A stretch of 64,000 bases of DNA from Patescibacteria group bacterium (GTDB lineage: Bacteria > Patescibacteriota > Patescibacteriia > 2-12-FULL-60-25). Made by a program: the position numbers and the translations under genes. The DNA is taken from positions 1 to 64,000 of the forward strand of contig JARGGJ010000002.1 in the NCBI GenBank assembly GCA_029210915.1. The letters are read 5' to 3'. Within the stretch, counting starts at the first letter, position 1. Each line of letters starts with the position of its first letter. Positions 16,965-25,669 of the stretch are shown piece after piece. Below the pieces are notes generated by a model. The model was given only the letters and a program-made list of their open reading frames with translations, was not told the origin of the DNA and did not search any database.

Positions 16965-16993
16965 AAATTAGCACAAATATGCCAAAATGTCAA
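16965..16993 (-). promoter_or_regulatory. Promoter of the lipoprotein gene
   Basis: On the minus strand: TTGACA, a 17-bp spacer, TAATTT. The untranslated leader is about 100 nt long and contains TTTCTTG-type word repeats. Confidence 0.85.
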
Positions 16994-17061
16994 GTATATC
17001 TAAGTTCAATCGTTTAGAATTAGTCAAATATTGGGTTTTTTGCTAAATTAAGATAAAGAAT

Positions 17062-18375
17062 ATGCTTCATCAACTCAAAAACCTGGTCCCGCAAGGCCTT
17101 AAAGATACCTATCATTTAATACTTTCATATATAGCGGCAATTTTGTATAGCCACCCCTCGCGCCGGCTAATCGTCATCGGAGTCACCGGCACAAACGGCA
17201 AAACCAGCACAGCCTATATGATTGCGAAAGCTCTTGAGGCGGGTGGTGCCAAAACCGGTTGTACCACAACCGCCATCTTCAAAGTCGCCGAAAAAGAATG
17301 GCTGAACAACACCAAGATGACCATGCTTGGCCGTTTTCAATTGCAAAAACTTTTACGAGAGATGGTGGACTCGGGTTGCACTTATGCTGTCATCGAGACT
17401 TCCTCCCAAGGCATAACCCAACATCGCCACAAAAACATCGCCTACGACATTGGGGTATTCACCAACCTCACACCCGAGCACATCGAAGCTCATGGCGGTT
17501 TCGAGAATTACAAACAAGCCAAAATCCAACTCTTTCGTCATATTGCCTCGCTCCCGCCTAAAATGCTGGGTGATAAACTCGTACCGCGCGCATCCGTTAT
17601 AAATTTTGACGATGAACACTCTGTCGACTTTAAAGTCGCAGGTTTGGAAAATGTCATCACCTACGGAGAAGGGGAGGGCGCGGAAGTTCACGCAACCAAC
17701 ATTACAGAAACAACCGGCGGAGCGTCTTTTGATGTTGATAATCATCAAATCAAACTTAACCTCTTAGGACGAGTAAATGTCTCAAATGCTCTCGCTTCGT
17801 TAGCCGTCGCTAAAGCTTGCGGAATGGATCTTGATTCGGCAGTCAAAAAACTGGAAACTATCAAAAACTTACCCGGCCGTTTCGAGCTTATCAATGAAGG
17901 TCAGCCTTACACGGTTATCGTCGATTACGCACCCGAGCCCGCATCTCTCTCAAAAATCTACGAAACAATCAATGCCTTAAATCCAAATCGCCTAATCCAC
18001 GTTCTAGGCTCATGCGGAGGCGGTCGTGATGTGGCTCGCCGGCCCATCCTTGGCAAAATGGCAGGTGAAACCGCGGACATCGTCATAGTCACCAACGAAG
18101 ATCCATACGATGATGATCCAATGCAAATAATCAACGACGTTGCAGAGGGCGCAAAAGAACAGGGAAAAATAGAAGGGCAAAATCTCTTTCTTATCGAAGA
18201 TCGCAAAGAGGCAATCGATAAAGCTATCGGCATCGCAGAACCCGGCGATATCGTCTTATTAACAGGTAAAGGCTCCGAGCAAGCCATCTGCATTGCCGGA
18301 GGCAAAAAAATTCCCTGGGACGAACGCGAAGTTGCCCGCGAAGCTATTAAAAACCATATTGCTAAACCAAGCTAA
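17062..18375 (+). CDS. MurE-like Mur ligase (UDP-N-acetylmuramyl-tripeptide synthetase)
   Basis: An ATP-dependent ligase that would add the third amino acid to the peptidoglycan precursor. It has the ATP loop GVTGTNGKTSTAYMI, GCTTTAIF, the ETSSQGITQHR region, GVFTNLTPEH and the carbamylated-lysine part GGFENYKQAK, then the Mur C-terminal domain with GSCGGGRDVARRP and VTNEDPYDDDP. In classical MurE this last position has DNPR (meso-DAP) or a related motif; the EDPYDDDP form here leaves the third residue open. At 437 residues it is shorter than E. coli MurE because the N-terminal domain is reduced. Confidence 0.88.
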   Translation: MLHQLKNLVPQGLKDTYHLILSYIAAILYSHPSRRLIVIGVTGTNGKTSTAYMIAKALEAGGAKTGCTTTAIFKVAEKEWLNNTKMTMLGRFQLQKLLREMVDSGCTYAVIETSSQGITQHRHKNIAYDIGVFTNLTPEHIEAHGGFENYKQAKIQLFRHIASLPPKMLGDKLVPRASVINFDDEHSVDFKVAGLENVITYGEGEGAEVHATNITETTGGASFDVDNHQIKLNLLGRVNVSNALASLAVAKACGMDLDSAVKKLETIKNLPGRFELINEGQPYTVIVDYAPEPASLSKIYETINALNPNRLIHVLGSCGGGRDVARRPILGKMAGETADIVIVTNEDPYDDDPMQIINDVAEGAKEQGKIEGQNLFLIEDRKEAIDKAIGIAEPGDIVLLTGKGSEQAICIAGGKKIPWDEREVAREAIKNHIAKPS

Positions 18376-18385
18376 AAGCTATATA

Positions 18386-18515
18386 ATAACCAATGACCAA
18401 GCTCCAATTACCAATAAATAACCAATAACCAAGCTCCAATCACCAATTGGTTATTATAATAAAATTGGTTATTGATGATTAATTGATTATTGTTTTGTTG
18501 GTTATTGGTTATTAC
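18386..18515. repeat. Word-repeat hairpin, AACCAATAACCAAGCTCC type
   Basis: Left words AATAACCAATAACCAAGCTCC and right words GGTTATTGGTTATT. Relatives lie at 21110-21180, 33845-33980, 53800-53855 and 61205-61262. Confidence 0.88.
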
Positions 18516-18521
18516 AGTTTT

Positions 18522-19244
18522 ATGTTCAGCATCGAATCAATCATTCAGCTAAAAGAAGAAGAAAATATCGAGGCCATAGTTCGGCGGCATTTGGCATCTT
18601 TAATACCATCGTTATTTTTTGCAATGATTATCATTGTATTGCCTTTTTTCTTTTTGTTTCCATTGTTCAGTCTAGGTGTTATCGGTGTGCTAATATTTGG
18701 CATAAGTATAATGATCGGTATTCTGTGGGCGATACGCAGTTTATTTCTTTGGAACACTGATGTTTTGGTTGTTACAAATATGCGTATTGTGGATGTCGAT
18801 CAAAAAGGAATTTTATCGCGCAAAGTCTCCGAGGCTCCATATGATGTAATTCAAGATGTTTCCTGGAAGCGAGAGGGGATTTGGCAAACCATTTTTCGCA
18901 TGGGCTCTGTCAGTATCCAAACCGCAGGTTCATCCGCCACTATCGAGGCCGAGCGTGTTCCGCAACCCGGCAAACTTCACGAAATAATCAACGACGAGCG
19001 TTTAAGATATACAAGCGAACCAAAAGAACATATCCAATCTCCGCAAAAGAAAGATCGCCGTTCACGCATCCGCCGTATAGCCGAGCTCTTGGAAGAAGTC
19101 AGCGATACTTCTGTAGCAGAGATCGAAGCGGTTCTGGAGCGCAAAGTAAAAAGTTCATCCATGGAAAAACTCTTCAACGAAAAACCAACTAACGATGTTA
19201 CGAGTGAAGAAGATCAGGAAGAATTAAAAGAGGATGAACGGTAG
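18522..19244 (+). CDS. Membrane protein with a bacterial PH domain (YdbS-like)
   Basis: Two close hydrophobic segments (about residues 25-75) are followed by a bacterial PH domain: WNTDVLVVTNMRIVDVDQKG, then PYDVIQDVSW and GSVSIQTAG. The C-terminal ~70 residues are charged and helical. Such proteins are common in CPR genomes and their role is unknown. The start at 18522 (MFSIES) is used because the earlier ATG at 18483 would translate the repeat in front of the gene. Confidence 0.8.
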   Translation: MFSIESIIQLKEEENIEAIVRRHLASLIPSLFFAMIIIVLPFFFLFPLFSLGVIGVLIFGISIMIGILWAIRSLFLWNTDVLVVTNMRIVDVDQKGILSRKVSEAPYDVIQDVSWKREGIWQTIFRMGSVSIQTAGSSATIEAERVPQPGKLHEIINDERLRYTSEPKEHIQSPQKKDRRSRIRRIAELLEEVSDTSVAEIEAVLERKVKSSSMEKLFNEKPTNDVTSEEDQEELKEDER

Positions 19245-19247
19245 AGT

Positions 19248-19350
19248 TGCGTTCATAACGTTCATAACGTTCATAACGTTTATAACGTTTATAACGAGTT
19301 AATGCAGTCTCCCGGTTCCCAATTCGTGGTTCGTTGTCCGATATTCGATT
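19248..19350. repeat. Word repeat, GTTCATAACG type, with TTCG words
   Basis: Five tandem copies of GTT(C/T)ATAACG (19251-19298) begin just after the stop. TTCGTGGTTCGTTGTCC words follow up to the next start. Confidence 0.85.
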
Positions 19351-19351
19351 T

Positions 19352-19774
19352 ATGCCCCCAGCCGATTCCAACTTTTCATCACAACTGGCCAACAAAGCCA
19401 AGTGGCCTTTGTTTTTGGTTGCCAATATCGCGATTCTGTTTGTGGTTGGAGTTTCAACAATACGCGAGACATACCGTGGTTGGAGCGTGGATCGTGAGAT
19501 TATAGCCCTCGAGCAAAAAGCCGCCTCCCTCGAAGGCAGAAGGGGTGAATTGGCCGCGTTTGCCGATAAAATGCAATCCCCGCAGTACGTAGAACGCGAA
19601 GCCAGGGCTAAATTGGGTTTGCAAAAACCCGGCGAACATGTGATTATTCTCGAAGGTGTTTCCGCTACCAGTAGTGAGTGGTCCATAGAAATCACTCCTC
19701 CGCCCCCGGTAGCTATTGATACACGCTCAAACCCCAAGCGCTGGTGGGATTATTTTACAAAACCGGCCACTTAA
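19352..19774 (+). CDS. Septum formation initiator family protein (FtsB/DivIC-like)
   Basis: A small bitopic division protein. A membrane helix (WPLFLVANIAILFVVGVS) is followed by a coiled coil (DREIIALEQKAASLEGRRG) and the family's ending YVEREARAKLGLQKPGE. It should sit at the septum with FtsL/FtsQ-type partners. The ATG at 19352 is taken; the TTG at 19334 also reads in frame. It is followed 9 nt later by a SurA-like gene, so both are probably co-transcribed. Confidence 0.88.
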   Translation: MPPADSNFSSQLANKAKWPLFLVANIAILFVVGVSTIRETYRGWSVDREIIALEQKAASLEGRRGELAAFADKMQSPQYVEREARAKLGLQKPGEHVIILEGVSATSSEWSIEITPPPPVAIDTRSNPKRWWDYFTKPAT

Positions 19775-19783
19775 CAGTTTAAT

Positions 19784-20404
19784 ATGAACAAAGCAACTCA
19801 AAAAATTATCGCTATCTCTGCGGCTCTATTATTGGTTATCATTTTAACGGTAAGCGCCGGCTTGGCGATGAACGATATTTACACTAAACAATCCGAGAGC
19901 TCCTCTGCCAGGTTTGTGTCTAAAGCGTTCTCTTTACCGGCGGCCAATGTTAATGGCAAGAGTATTAAGTACGACAGATTTCTGCAAACTCGCGATGCTG
20001 TCCGCAAATTCATCAATAGCGATGCCGGTAAAGATGTTGGCGCAACCATGCCTCCCGAAAAAGAATTAAACGAAAACATTTTAGAGCAACTGATTCGTCA
20101 AAAACTTGTAGAATCTCTTGCCGAGGAAAAGGGTATAAGTGTTTCAAATGATGAGGTAAGCGAAACCTTTAACGAAGTAGCCGCACAAGCCGCATCTACA
20201 ACAGAATCTACCATTACGGAATACTTACAGGATAATTATGGTTGGAACGAGCAAAATTTTCGAGATTACGTTTTAAAGCCTGCTTTATTAGAGCAAAAAG
20301 TAGCTTCAGAAGTAGGTACGGAAGCCGATCCTTATGCCATGGAAAATCTTCTTTTAGCCAACAGGCAAAAACCCGAAGTAGTAGTCTACTTAAGATTCGA
20401 GTAA
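19784..20404 (+). CDS. Membrane-anchored SurA N-terminal-like chaperone without PPIase domain
   Basis: An N-terminal membrane helix (IIAISAALLLVIILTVSAGL) is followed by an all-helical domain with VNGKSIKYDRFLQTRDAV, ENILEQLIRQKLVESLAEEKGIS and NYGWNEQNFRDYVLKPALLEQKV, the pattern of the SurA N-terminal chaperone domain. No parvulin domain follows, although the family often has one. It probably binds exported proteins on the outer side of the membrane. Confidence 0.82.
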   Translation: MNKATQKIIAISAALLLVIILTVSAGLAMNDIYTKQSESSSARFVSKAFSLPAANVNGKSIKYDRFLQTRDAVRKFINSDAGKDVGATMPPEKELNENILEQLIRQKLVESLAEEKGISVSNDEVSETFNEVAAQAASTTESTITEYLQDNYGWNEQNFRDYVLKPALLEQKVASEVGTEADPYAMENLLLANRQKPEVVVYLRFE

Positions 20405-20429
20405 AGACACAGTACCAATCAAATTAGAA

Positions 20430-20458
20430 CCACCTACGACATCGCTGGTGGTTTTTAT
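20430..20458 (+). terminator. Intrinsic terminator after the SurA-like gene
   Basis: ACCACC and GGTGGT arms around TACGACATCGCT, followed by TTTTTATTT. Confidence 0.85.
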
Positions 20459-20479
20459 TTGTAGCTTTTTCCGTTTAAA

Positions 20480-20842
20480 AAATTCCTCGGTTTAAATCTC
20501 CAAGGGGTCCGGGGGTAGCGTAACCTGAGTATTACACGATTTACTGAACTTGTTTCAGTAGAGAGGGCACCGCGCCCGCCAAAGCTGAGCTTAAGCGATG
20601 CGGACGGGTCGCGGACCCCGGCAGTTTTGCTTACTGGCGCCTGTCCCGTCGGATGACGGGGCTGTCAAAAGTGAGTCGCCGAAGGCTAAACCTAAACACA
20701 AAAAATCAAGCATGTATAAATAATTAAAGATATAGCAAGGTAAAAGGTCGTGGCTCTTCCATGAGCCATGGTATTAAACGCTTATACGACAAACACTGGT
20801 GGTTATCTAAACACTAAAAAACAGCCTAAGCTGTTTTTTGCC
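20480..20842 (+). ncRNA. Candidate structured RNA of unknown family
   Basis: This gap has no gene but many nested pairings: GGGGTCCG (20504) with CGGACCCC (20612), CTGAACTTGTTTCAG as a hairpin, CCCGTC with GACGGG (20644-20661), GGCTCTTCCATGAGCC, and a terminator AACAGCCTAAGCTGTT followed by T (20818-20839). CCTCGGTTTA at 20485 can also pair with TAAACCGAGG at 20849. I looked for tmRNA, RNase P, SRP and 6S signatures and recognised none. No strong promoter is seen, so the 5' end is uncertain. Confidence 0.45.
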
Positions 20843-20939
20843 CTTCGATAAACCGAGGACATTCGACTTAATTCCACTTTTAGCTATTACTGATGGTCGT
20901 AGACCATGAGCCAAATGAGCGAAGCGAAATGGAGTCGAA

Positions 20940-21015
20940 TGGAGCCGAAAGCGGGATTTGAACCCGCGACCTCTGCTTTACGAAAGCATTGCTCTACCAA
21001 CTGAGCTACTTCGGC
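20940..21015 (-). tRNA. tRNA-Thr (anticodon CGT)
   Basis: On the minus strand the acceptor GCCGAAG pairs with the 3' strand TTTCGGC, followed by T and an encoded CCA. The D arm (GCTCAGTTGGTAGAGC) and T arm (GCGGGTTCAAATCCCGC) are intact. The anticodon loop TTCGTAA gives CGT, threonine. The length is 76 nt. Confidence 0.95.
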
Positions 21016-21059
21016 TTGAAATTTATGAACGGTTATTTGGACTGCTTAAGCTATATAGA

Positions 21060-21180
21060 ACTAGTGAACAGTGAACAGTGGATACTATGTGATGTGCTAG
21101 TTTTGTCGGTTATTTATTGATTATTGGCAGCTTGATTATTGATTATTAACTGGTTATTGGAGCTTGGTTATTGATTATTT
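21060..21180. repeat. Word repeats, GTGAACA and GGTTATTG types
   Basis: A tandem GTGAACAGTGAACAGTG is followed by TTGATTATTGATTATTAA and GGAGCTTGGTTATTGATTA words. The last one provides the -35 box of rlpA. Confidence 0.8.
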
Positions 21181-21192
21181 ATCTGTTATACT
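21164..21192 (+). promoter_or_regulatory. Promoter of rlpA with its -35 box inside a word repeat
   Basis: TTGGTT (21164-21169), a 17-bp spacer and TATACT (21187-21192). The ATG is 10 nt further, so the leader would be only a few nt. Confidence 0.75.
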
Positions 21193-21202
21193 ATGAAGGC
21201 CT

Positions 21203-22078
21203 ATGTGGAGAATGATCACAGTGATTTTAATGTCCATGAGTGTACTTGTTTGCACTCCGCTAGTCAAGAATGCTAACGCCGCGACTAACTTTTTTGGCTC
21301 TTCCACCTTCACGCCATTATTTTTGGATGAAGGATTTTTAGGTCGCGAAGTAAATCTCGACTTACCCGAAATAAATGTTAAGGTAATTTTTGGTGAAACG
21401 GATATTCCGGCACCCGGAGTTCTTACCATCATAACCGAAATACCAACTCACGCAACTTCCGGTTTGGGTTATCCGGTACTTAGCGACACGATTCGTTTGC
21501 ACTGGCAAACCAATGCACCCAGCTCGCCCGAGTCAGCCAATTTATCAATCTACACCGATAAATGCTCGGCGGATTCAGAATATGCCTGCGCCATCGAGCA
21601 AAACTATCAAGGCAAAGTAAGTTTAATAAATCTATTGTCTTCAGATGATAATTCAGCTCAAGCGATGGTAAAAATAAATTCTACTGTTAAATTGGTTCAG
21701 ATTCCAAAAGTCAAAGAAGATCCGGGCTACATGACTGAAGGTACCGCCTCTTGGTATGCCTATAAGGGTTGTGATTGCGCGGCTTCTCCCGATTTTCCCA
21801 AAGGGAGTTACGTTAAAGTAACCCGCCTTAACGATCCTAGCAAATCTGTAATAGTCCGCATCAACGATTACGGCCCCGAGCGCGATATCTTCCCTGATCG
21901 TGTTATAGATCTCGATAAAGTCGCTTTTCAAAAAATTGCCCCTCTTGGAGCCGGGTTAACCAATGTTAAAGTTGAACCTGTAGATGCTCCGTCAATTCCT
22001 ATAGAACCACCTGTTCAAGTTGCTCCAAAACCTGCACCGTCTCCAGAAACAGTTACGGAGCTTACTTGGCAATACTAA
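21203..22078 (+). CDS. rlpA: RlpA-like septal ring protein (double-psi beta-barrel)
   Basis: An exported protein with a signal peptide (MWRMITVILMSMSVLVCTPL to NANAA). After a ~140-residue N-terminal region without known domain comes the RlpA double-psi barrel: GTASWYAYKGCDCAASPDFP, GSYVKVTRLNDPSKSVIVRI, NDYGPERDIFPDRVIDLDKVAF and GLTNVKVEPV. Family knowledge: RlpA acts on peptidoglycan at the septum. The usual C-terminal SPOR domain is absent. The position before ftsEX fits a role in cell-wall remodelling at division. Confidence 0.9.
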   Translation: MWRMITVILMSMSVLVCTPLVKNANAATNFFGSSTFTPLFLDEGFLGREVNLDLPEINVKVIFGETDIPAPGVLTIITEIPTHATSGLGYPVLSDTIRLHWQTNAPSSPESANLSIYTDKCSADSEYACAIEQNYQGKVSLINLLSSDDNSAQAMVKINSTVKLVQIPKVKEDPGYMTEGTASWYAYKGCDCAASPDFPKGSYVKVTRLNDPSKSVIVRINDYGPERDIFPDRVIDLDKVAFQKIAPLGAGLTNVKVEPVDAPSIPIEPPVQVAPKPAPSPETVTELTWQY

Positions 22079-22081
22079 TTA

Positions 22082-22185
22082 TGCAAATATCACCAAATAT
22101 AACCAAGAAACAAATCTCACCAAACAAACGCAGAAAGTTTGGTAATATTTGTATATATTTGGGCATGATTTGGTAATATTTATAC
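22082..22185. repeat. Word-repeat hairpin, ACCAAATAT type
   Basis: Left words AATATCACCAAATATAACC, right words TTTGGTAATATTTG and GATTTGGTAATATTT. The same vocabulary is at 61099-61145. The right arm leads into the ftsE promoter. Confidence 0.85.
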
Positions 22186-22190
22186 CCGAC

Positions 22191-22877
22191 ATGATTGACT
22201 TACAAAACATTTCCAAAGTTTACGGCTCGGATGTCCATGGATTAAGGGACGTTAATGTTAATATCGAACCCGGCGAATTCGTTTGCATAGTTGGAACAAG
22301 CGGAGCCGGTAAAACAACTTTGGCAAAACTGCTTATTGCCGAAGAACGCCCAACACGCGGCAAAATTAAAATCGGCGGTTGGGATATTACCAAAATTAAA
22401 CGACGTGATATTCCATATCTCAGACGGCAAATCGGAGTCGTATTTCAGGATTTTAAACTTCTCAAGAAAAAAACGGTTTGGGAAAACGTCTCCTTTGCAC
22501 TAGAGGTTTCGGGTGAAACCAACAAACGCATTCGCGAGATAGTTCCGCATGTGCTTAAGGTTGTCGGCCTCGATCAAAAAGCTCACAGATTCCCTTATCA
22601 GCTTTCGGGTGGTGAGCAACAACGCGTGGTTATAGCGCGCGCGCTGGTACACCGCCCTAAAATACTTTTGGCGGACGAGCCCACCGGTAATTTGGATACC
22701 ATTAATACAGCAGATGTAATCGAGGTTCTTAAAAAGATAAATAATTTTGGCAGTACGGTTATTTTGGTAACGCACAATCGCGAAGTTGTAAACTCATTAA
22801 AGGGGCGGGTTATAACGCTTGCCGATGGTCGAATAATTTCCGATAAAAAGCACGGAAAATACATACTACAAAGCTAA
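22191..22877 (+). CDS. ftsE: Cell division ATP-binding protein FtsE
   Basis: An ABC ATPase that with FtsX controls peptidoglycan hydrolysis at the septum. Walker A is GTSGAGKTT, the signature LSGGEQQR, Walker [13 protein letters not shown] and the H-loop [15 protein letters not shown] and [18 protein letters not shown] are FtsE-typical. The length (228) is normal. The start at 22191 is only 4 nt after TATACC (22181-22186); TTGGGC lies 16 bp upstream of it, so a leaderless mRNA is likely. ftsX follows after 3 nt. Confidence 0.95.
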   Translation: MIDLQNISKVYGSDVHGLRDVNVNIEPGEFVCIVGTSGAGKTTLAKLLIAEERPTRGKIKIGGWDITKIKRRDIPYLRRQIGVVFQDFKLLKKKTVWENVSFALEVSGETNKRIREIVPHVLKVVGLDQKAHRFPYQLSGGEQQRVVIARALVHRPKILLADEPTGNLDTINTADVIEVLKKINNFGSTVILVTHNREVVNSLKGRVITLADGRIISDKKHGKYILQS

Positions 22878-22880
22878 AAT

Positions 22881-23801
22881 ATGATACTAGTCACATCCTT
22901 GGGCCGCATTATTTCATTCTCATGGAAAAACATCATCCGCAACGCTTGGATTGGCTTGGCTACGGTTTTGGTACTTGTTTTGGCTTTGCTCTCGGTTAAT
23001 GTTCTGATTGGTGTTAACGCTTTAGCTTCTTCCGCCATATCCATACTCGAAAAGAAAATCGATGTAAGTGTTTACTTCCTTCCGGAAACTCCCGAGGCGA
23101 TACTGGACCAAGCGCGTTCTTATATGGCGTCTTTGCCCCAAACGGAAAGTGTCATCGTTTCCACCGCAGACCAAGCCTTGGAAGCTTTTAAAGAGCGTCA
23201 CTCCAACGACCCCAGTATTTTAGATGCCTTAAACGAACTCGATGAAAACCCGCTGGGCGCAACCATGATTATTAAAGCTTCCAAAACAACCGACTACCCA
23301 TATCTCATGGAAGCGCTCAACAACCCTCAATTTTCATTTGCAATCGAATCTAAAACATACGATGACCACACGGTAGCAATCGATCAAGTTCAGCAAATTG
23401 CGGCAACAATAAGATACTTTGGATTAATTTTAACGGTGATATTTACCATCTTTTCCGCTCTCATCGTTTACAATGCAATCCGCGTCGCAATCTATACGCA
23501 ACGCGAAGAAATCGGAATAATGCGCTTGGTGGGGGCATCCAATGCTTTTGTTCGCCTCCCGCTAATCATCGATGCAATCTTCTTCGCCCTGTTGGCACTT
23601 CTCATTTCAGCCGCTCTCATCGCAACAATCATATCGGTAGGCGAGCCATACCTTTTGGCATTCTACGACGGTGCTGACCCGGGGTTAAAAACTTATTTTA
23701 CCGCCAACTTTGTTCCGCTTGTTGTTGGAGAGGGTTTGGTTATCTCTTTGGTTGTTGCCATGGCCTCATGGGCCGCGGTTGGCAAGTATTTAAAAAAGTA
23801 A
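22881..23801 (+). CDS. ftsX: Cell division protein FtsX
   Basis: The membrane partner of FtsE. Of its 306 residues an N-terminal helix (WIGLATVLVLVLALLSVNVLI) is followed by the extracellular domain (EKKIDVSVYFLPETPEAILDQ) and three C-terminal helices with the FtsX motif EEIGIMRLVGASNAFVRLP. It passes a signal from the ATPase to a hydrolase outside the membrane. Candidates for that hydrolase partner are not evident nearby other than RlpA. Confidence 0.94.
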   Translation: MILVTSLGRIISFSWKNIIRNAWIGLATVLVLVLALLSVNVLIGVNALASSAISILEKKIDVSVYFLPETPEAILDQARSYMASLPQTESVIVSTADQALEAFKERHSNDPSILDALNELDENPLGATMIIKASKTTDYPYLMEALNNPQFSFAIESKTYDDHTVAIDQVQQIAATIRYFGLILTVIFTIFSALIVYNAIRVAIYTQREEIGIMRLVGASNAFVRLPLIIDAIFFALLALLISAALIATIISVGEPYLLAFYDGADPGLKTYFTANFVPLVVGEGLVISLVVAMASWAAVGKYLKK

Positions 23802-23803
23802 GT

Positions 23804-25018
23804 ATGCATATAAAAGCCACGGAATTGGAAAAAGAGATGGCGCAAAAACGTTCACGGCTTTTGGAATACAGCAATAATAACAAAGAAAAAGATACTTTAT
23901 CGCGCGAAATCTACAGCATAATGACAGAGCCATCAAAAGCAACCCGGCAAGCAAAGGTAAAAAAAGCCAGCTCAAAAATAAAAAAACATAATTTTACCAT
24001 CGAGGGTGCCCACGAGCTCGGCCTTTGCAATAATGATATTCACGATTTAATCAGTTCTTTCCCCGGAGTTTGGTTGTCATCTTTTTCGTATTCAAATAAT
24101 CATCCGCCGGCACACAAAACCCAAAGCACGGGCAGGCAGTCCGTTGTATTGGTGGAAAATGATAATAACAATCTCGCGCAAGTCAGCATCTTTAATCCAA
24201 TCACAAATTCCGGTCTAAATAGCGATGTGCTTTGTCATGGCTGTATTCAGGCTCACACCACGGCGCATTATCCAAATAAAATTTCTCAAAAATCAGTTGA
24301 TTCGATTTCCAAATCAATAAACTCTATAGATTCCGGTGTTTTTCACTCCACTCATAAAGACAACATAAACAAACCGGGCCGAAGCCACCTGCACGCCAAG
24401 CAAGAATCCGAAGCGGTTTTGTGGCCGTCATTCATCCAAACGGCTTTCGAGGCACCTCTGCTTAATAACGATCAAGATTGGAGGCTCGCAACATTTAATG
24501 CTCTAATGGGAATGCAATATTTAACCGCCTCCGATGCTGAAAAAATAATCGATTCACTCTCGCTGTATTTTTCCGAACTCGACCCCGAGGCAGATATGAA
24601 TCAACTTATTCGCAATTATCAAAAACAGGTAAATTTATTGGAATTTAAAATTTTGAGCAAACATATATCCGTGCTTTTTCAAGAGATGCCGGATAAAGGT
24701 TTAAAAAATTTTTTCAATCGTTGGATAAAACACCTAAACCAAGAGTCCACCTCTCTACCGGCTCTACAAGCAAGAGTGCGCCAACATGTCCCAAGTTTAC
24801 GAGTCGGCATGGCACTCGATGATGCAAAAGAGCTGGGGGCAAACTTGTCTGTCAGTTTGCGCGTGCAAGCTACCGATATAAAAGATAAAAGGCGTGTGCT
24901 AAACGATTTAAGATCCAGCATCAGGCGTTTTAATGAAATCTGGCGCGATCTTGATAAAAAAGAGCAAAGGTTTTTACGTCCAAAATTATTACAGATTGTG
25001 CACTCATCAATTTATTAA
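23804..25018 (+). CDS. Unknown protein downstream of ftsX
   Basis: I do not recognise a family. The 404 residues are hydrophilic with no signal peptide or membrane helix. Residues 1-60 are Lys/Glu-rich and helical, the middle (60-210) is Asn/Ser/His-rich with a cluster CHGCIQAHTTAH, and the C-terminal half is helical (SLRVQATDIKDKRRVLNDLR near the end). The ATG at 23804, two nt after the ftsX stop, is preferred over 23768 inside ftsX. It is co-transcribed with ftsEX and might be lineage-specific. Confidence 0.65.
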   Translation: MHIKATELEKEMAQKRSRLLEYSNNNKEKDTLSREIYSIMTEPSKATRQAKVKKASSKIKKHNFTIEGAHELGLCNNDIHDLISSFPGVWLSSFSYSNNHPPAHKTQSTGRQSVVLVENDNNNLAQVSIFNPITNSGLNSDVLCHGCIQAHTTAHYPNKISQKSVDSISKSINSIDSGVFHSTHKDNINKPGRSHLHAKQESEAVLWPSFIQTAFEAPLLNNDQDWRLATFNALMGMQYLTASDAEKIIDSLSLYFSELDPEADMNQLIRNYQKQVNLLEFKILSKHISVLFQEMPDKGLKNFFNRWIKHLNQESTSLPALQARVRQHVPSLRVGMALDDAKELGANLSVSLRVQATDIKDKRRVLNDLRSSIRRFNEIWRDLDKKEQRFLRPKLLQIVHSSIY

Positions 25019-25028
25019 CTTTCAAAGT

Positions 25029-25595
25029 ATGGTATCAGAGAAAAATCGTCTTATTATTTTTAATACAGCTGGGCAACCTCTGGGTGAGATGATTTTTAAT
25101 CATGATCTTTTTTTGCAAGCCACATTATATCCCGATGGCGAGCAATCGCTTGGCGGGTGCTTAGAGGATTGGCAGGTTAACGGCATTATGTATTTTCACC
25201 CTGCAGCCAGCACTCGCACATCTCTTAGCACCATAGGTGAGTGTGTAACCATGCACGACCCGGCCTTTCCCTCCGCGCTCCGCCAATGGCTCGAGCGAAA
25301 CAGCCTTTATTCGGTTGTTATCCCCGAAGAATCTTGGGATATTTGGAGTTATATAGAGCAACTCCCACTCTCCGATTCCGAAAAATTCAATTTGGTAATG
25401 CGCCTCTCTTTATCCGAAAAACAAAACCTGGAACTGTCTAAAAAATCCCTGCTAAAAATAATTAACGAGCTCGATAAACTGGAACAAGAACCAAAACCAC
25501 TCAAGAAGTCGAAAGAAAAAACAGCATCAAAAAAGCAAAAAACCAAACCAAAAAAGATGAATGCTAAAAAAGTTAAAGTCAAAATTAAAAAATAA
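25029..25595 (+). CDS. Unknown protein with a Lys-rich tail
   Basis: No family recognised. The 188 residues begin MVSEKNRLIIFNTAGQPLGEM. The first ~110 look globular with aromatic residues (WDIWSYIEQLPL), and the last ~45 are almost only Lys, Ala and Thr, which could bind nucleic acid or the wall. The ATG at 25029 is 10 nt after the previous stop; the longer reading from 24933 would overlap that gene. It ends in a terminator hairpin that includes the stop region. Confidence 0.65.
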   Translation: MVSEKNRLIIFNTAGQPLGEMIFNHDLFLQATLYPDGEQSLGGCLEDWQVNGIMYFHPAASTRTSLSTIGECVTMHDPAFPSALRQWLERNSLYSVVIPEESWDIWSYIEQLPLSDSEKFNLVMRLSLSEKQNLELSKKSLLKIINELDKLEQEPKPLKKSKEKTASKKQKTKPKKMNAKKVKVKIKK

Positions 25596-25620
25596 CGCCA
25601 ATATGCGTTATTTGTTTTTA
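25590..25620 (+). terminator. Intrinsic terminator after the Lys-tail gene
   Basis: AAATAACGC and GCGTTATTT arms with a 6-nt loop, followed by GTTTTTA. Confidence 0.8.
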
Positions 25621-25669
25621 AGCATATTTTAGTCTTTTTAACCCCACATATAATTATTATTGCTAACTA

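Noticed and set aside
20480-20842. tmRNA or RNase P RNA at this place
   Set aside because: I could not find a tRNA-like end, a tag frame with a typical ending, or the RNase P core GAGGAAAGTCC. It is reported only as an unassigned RNA candidate.
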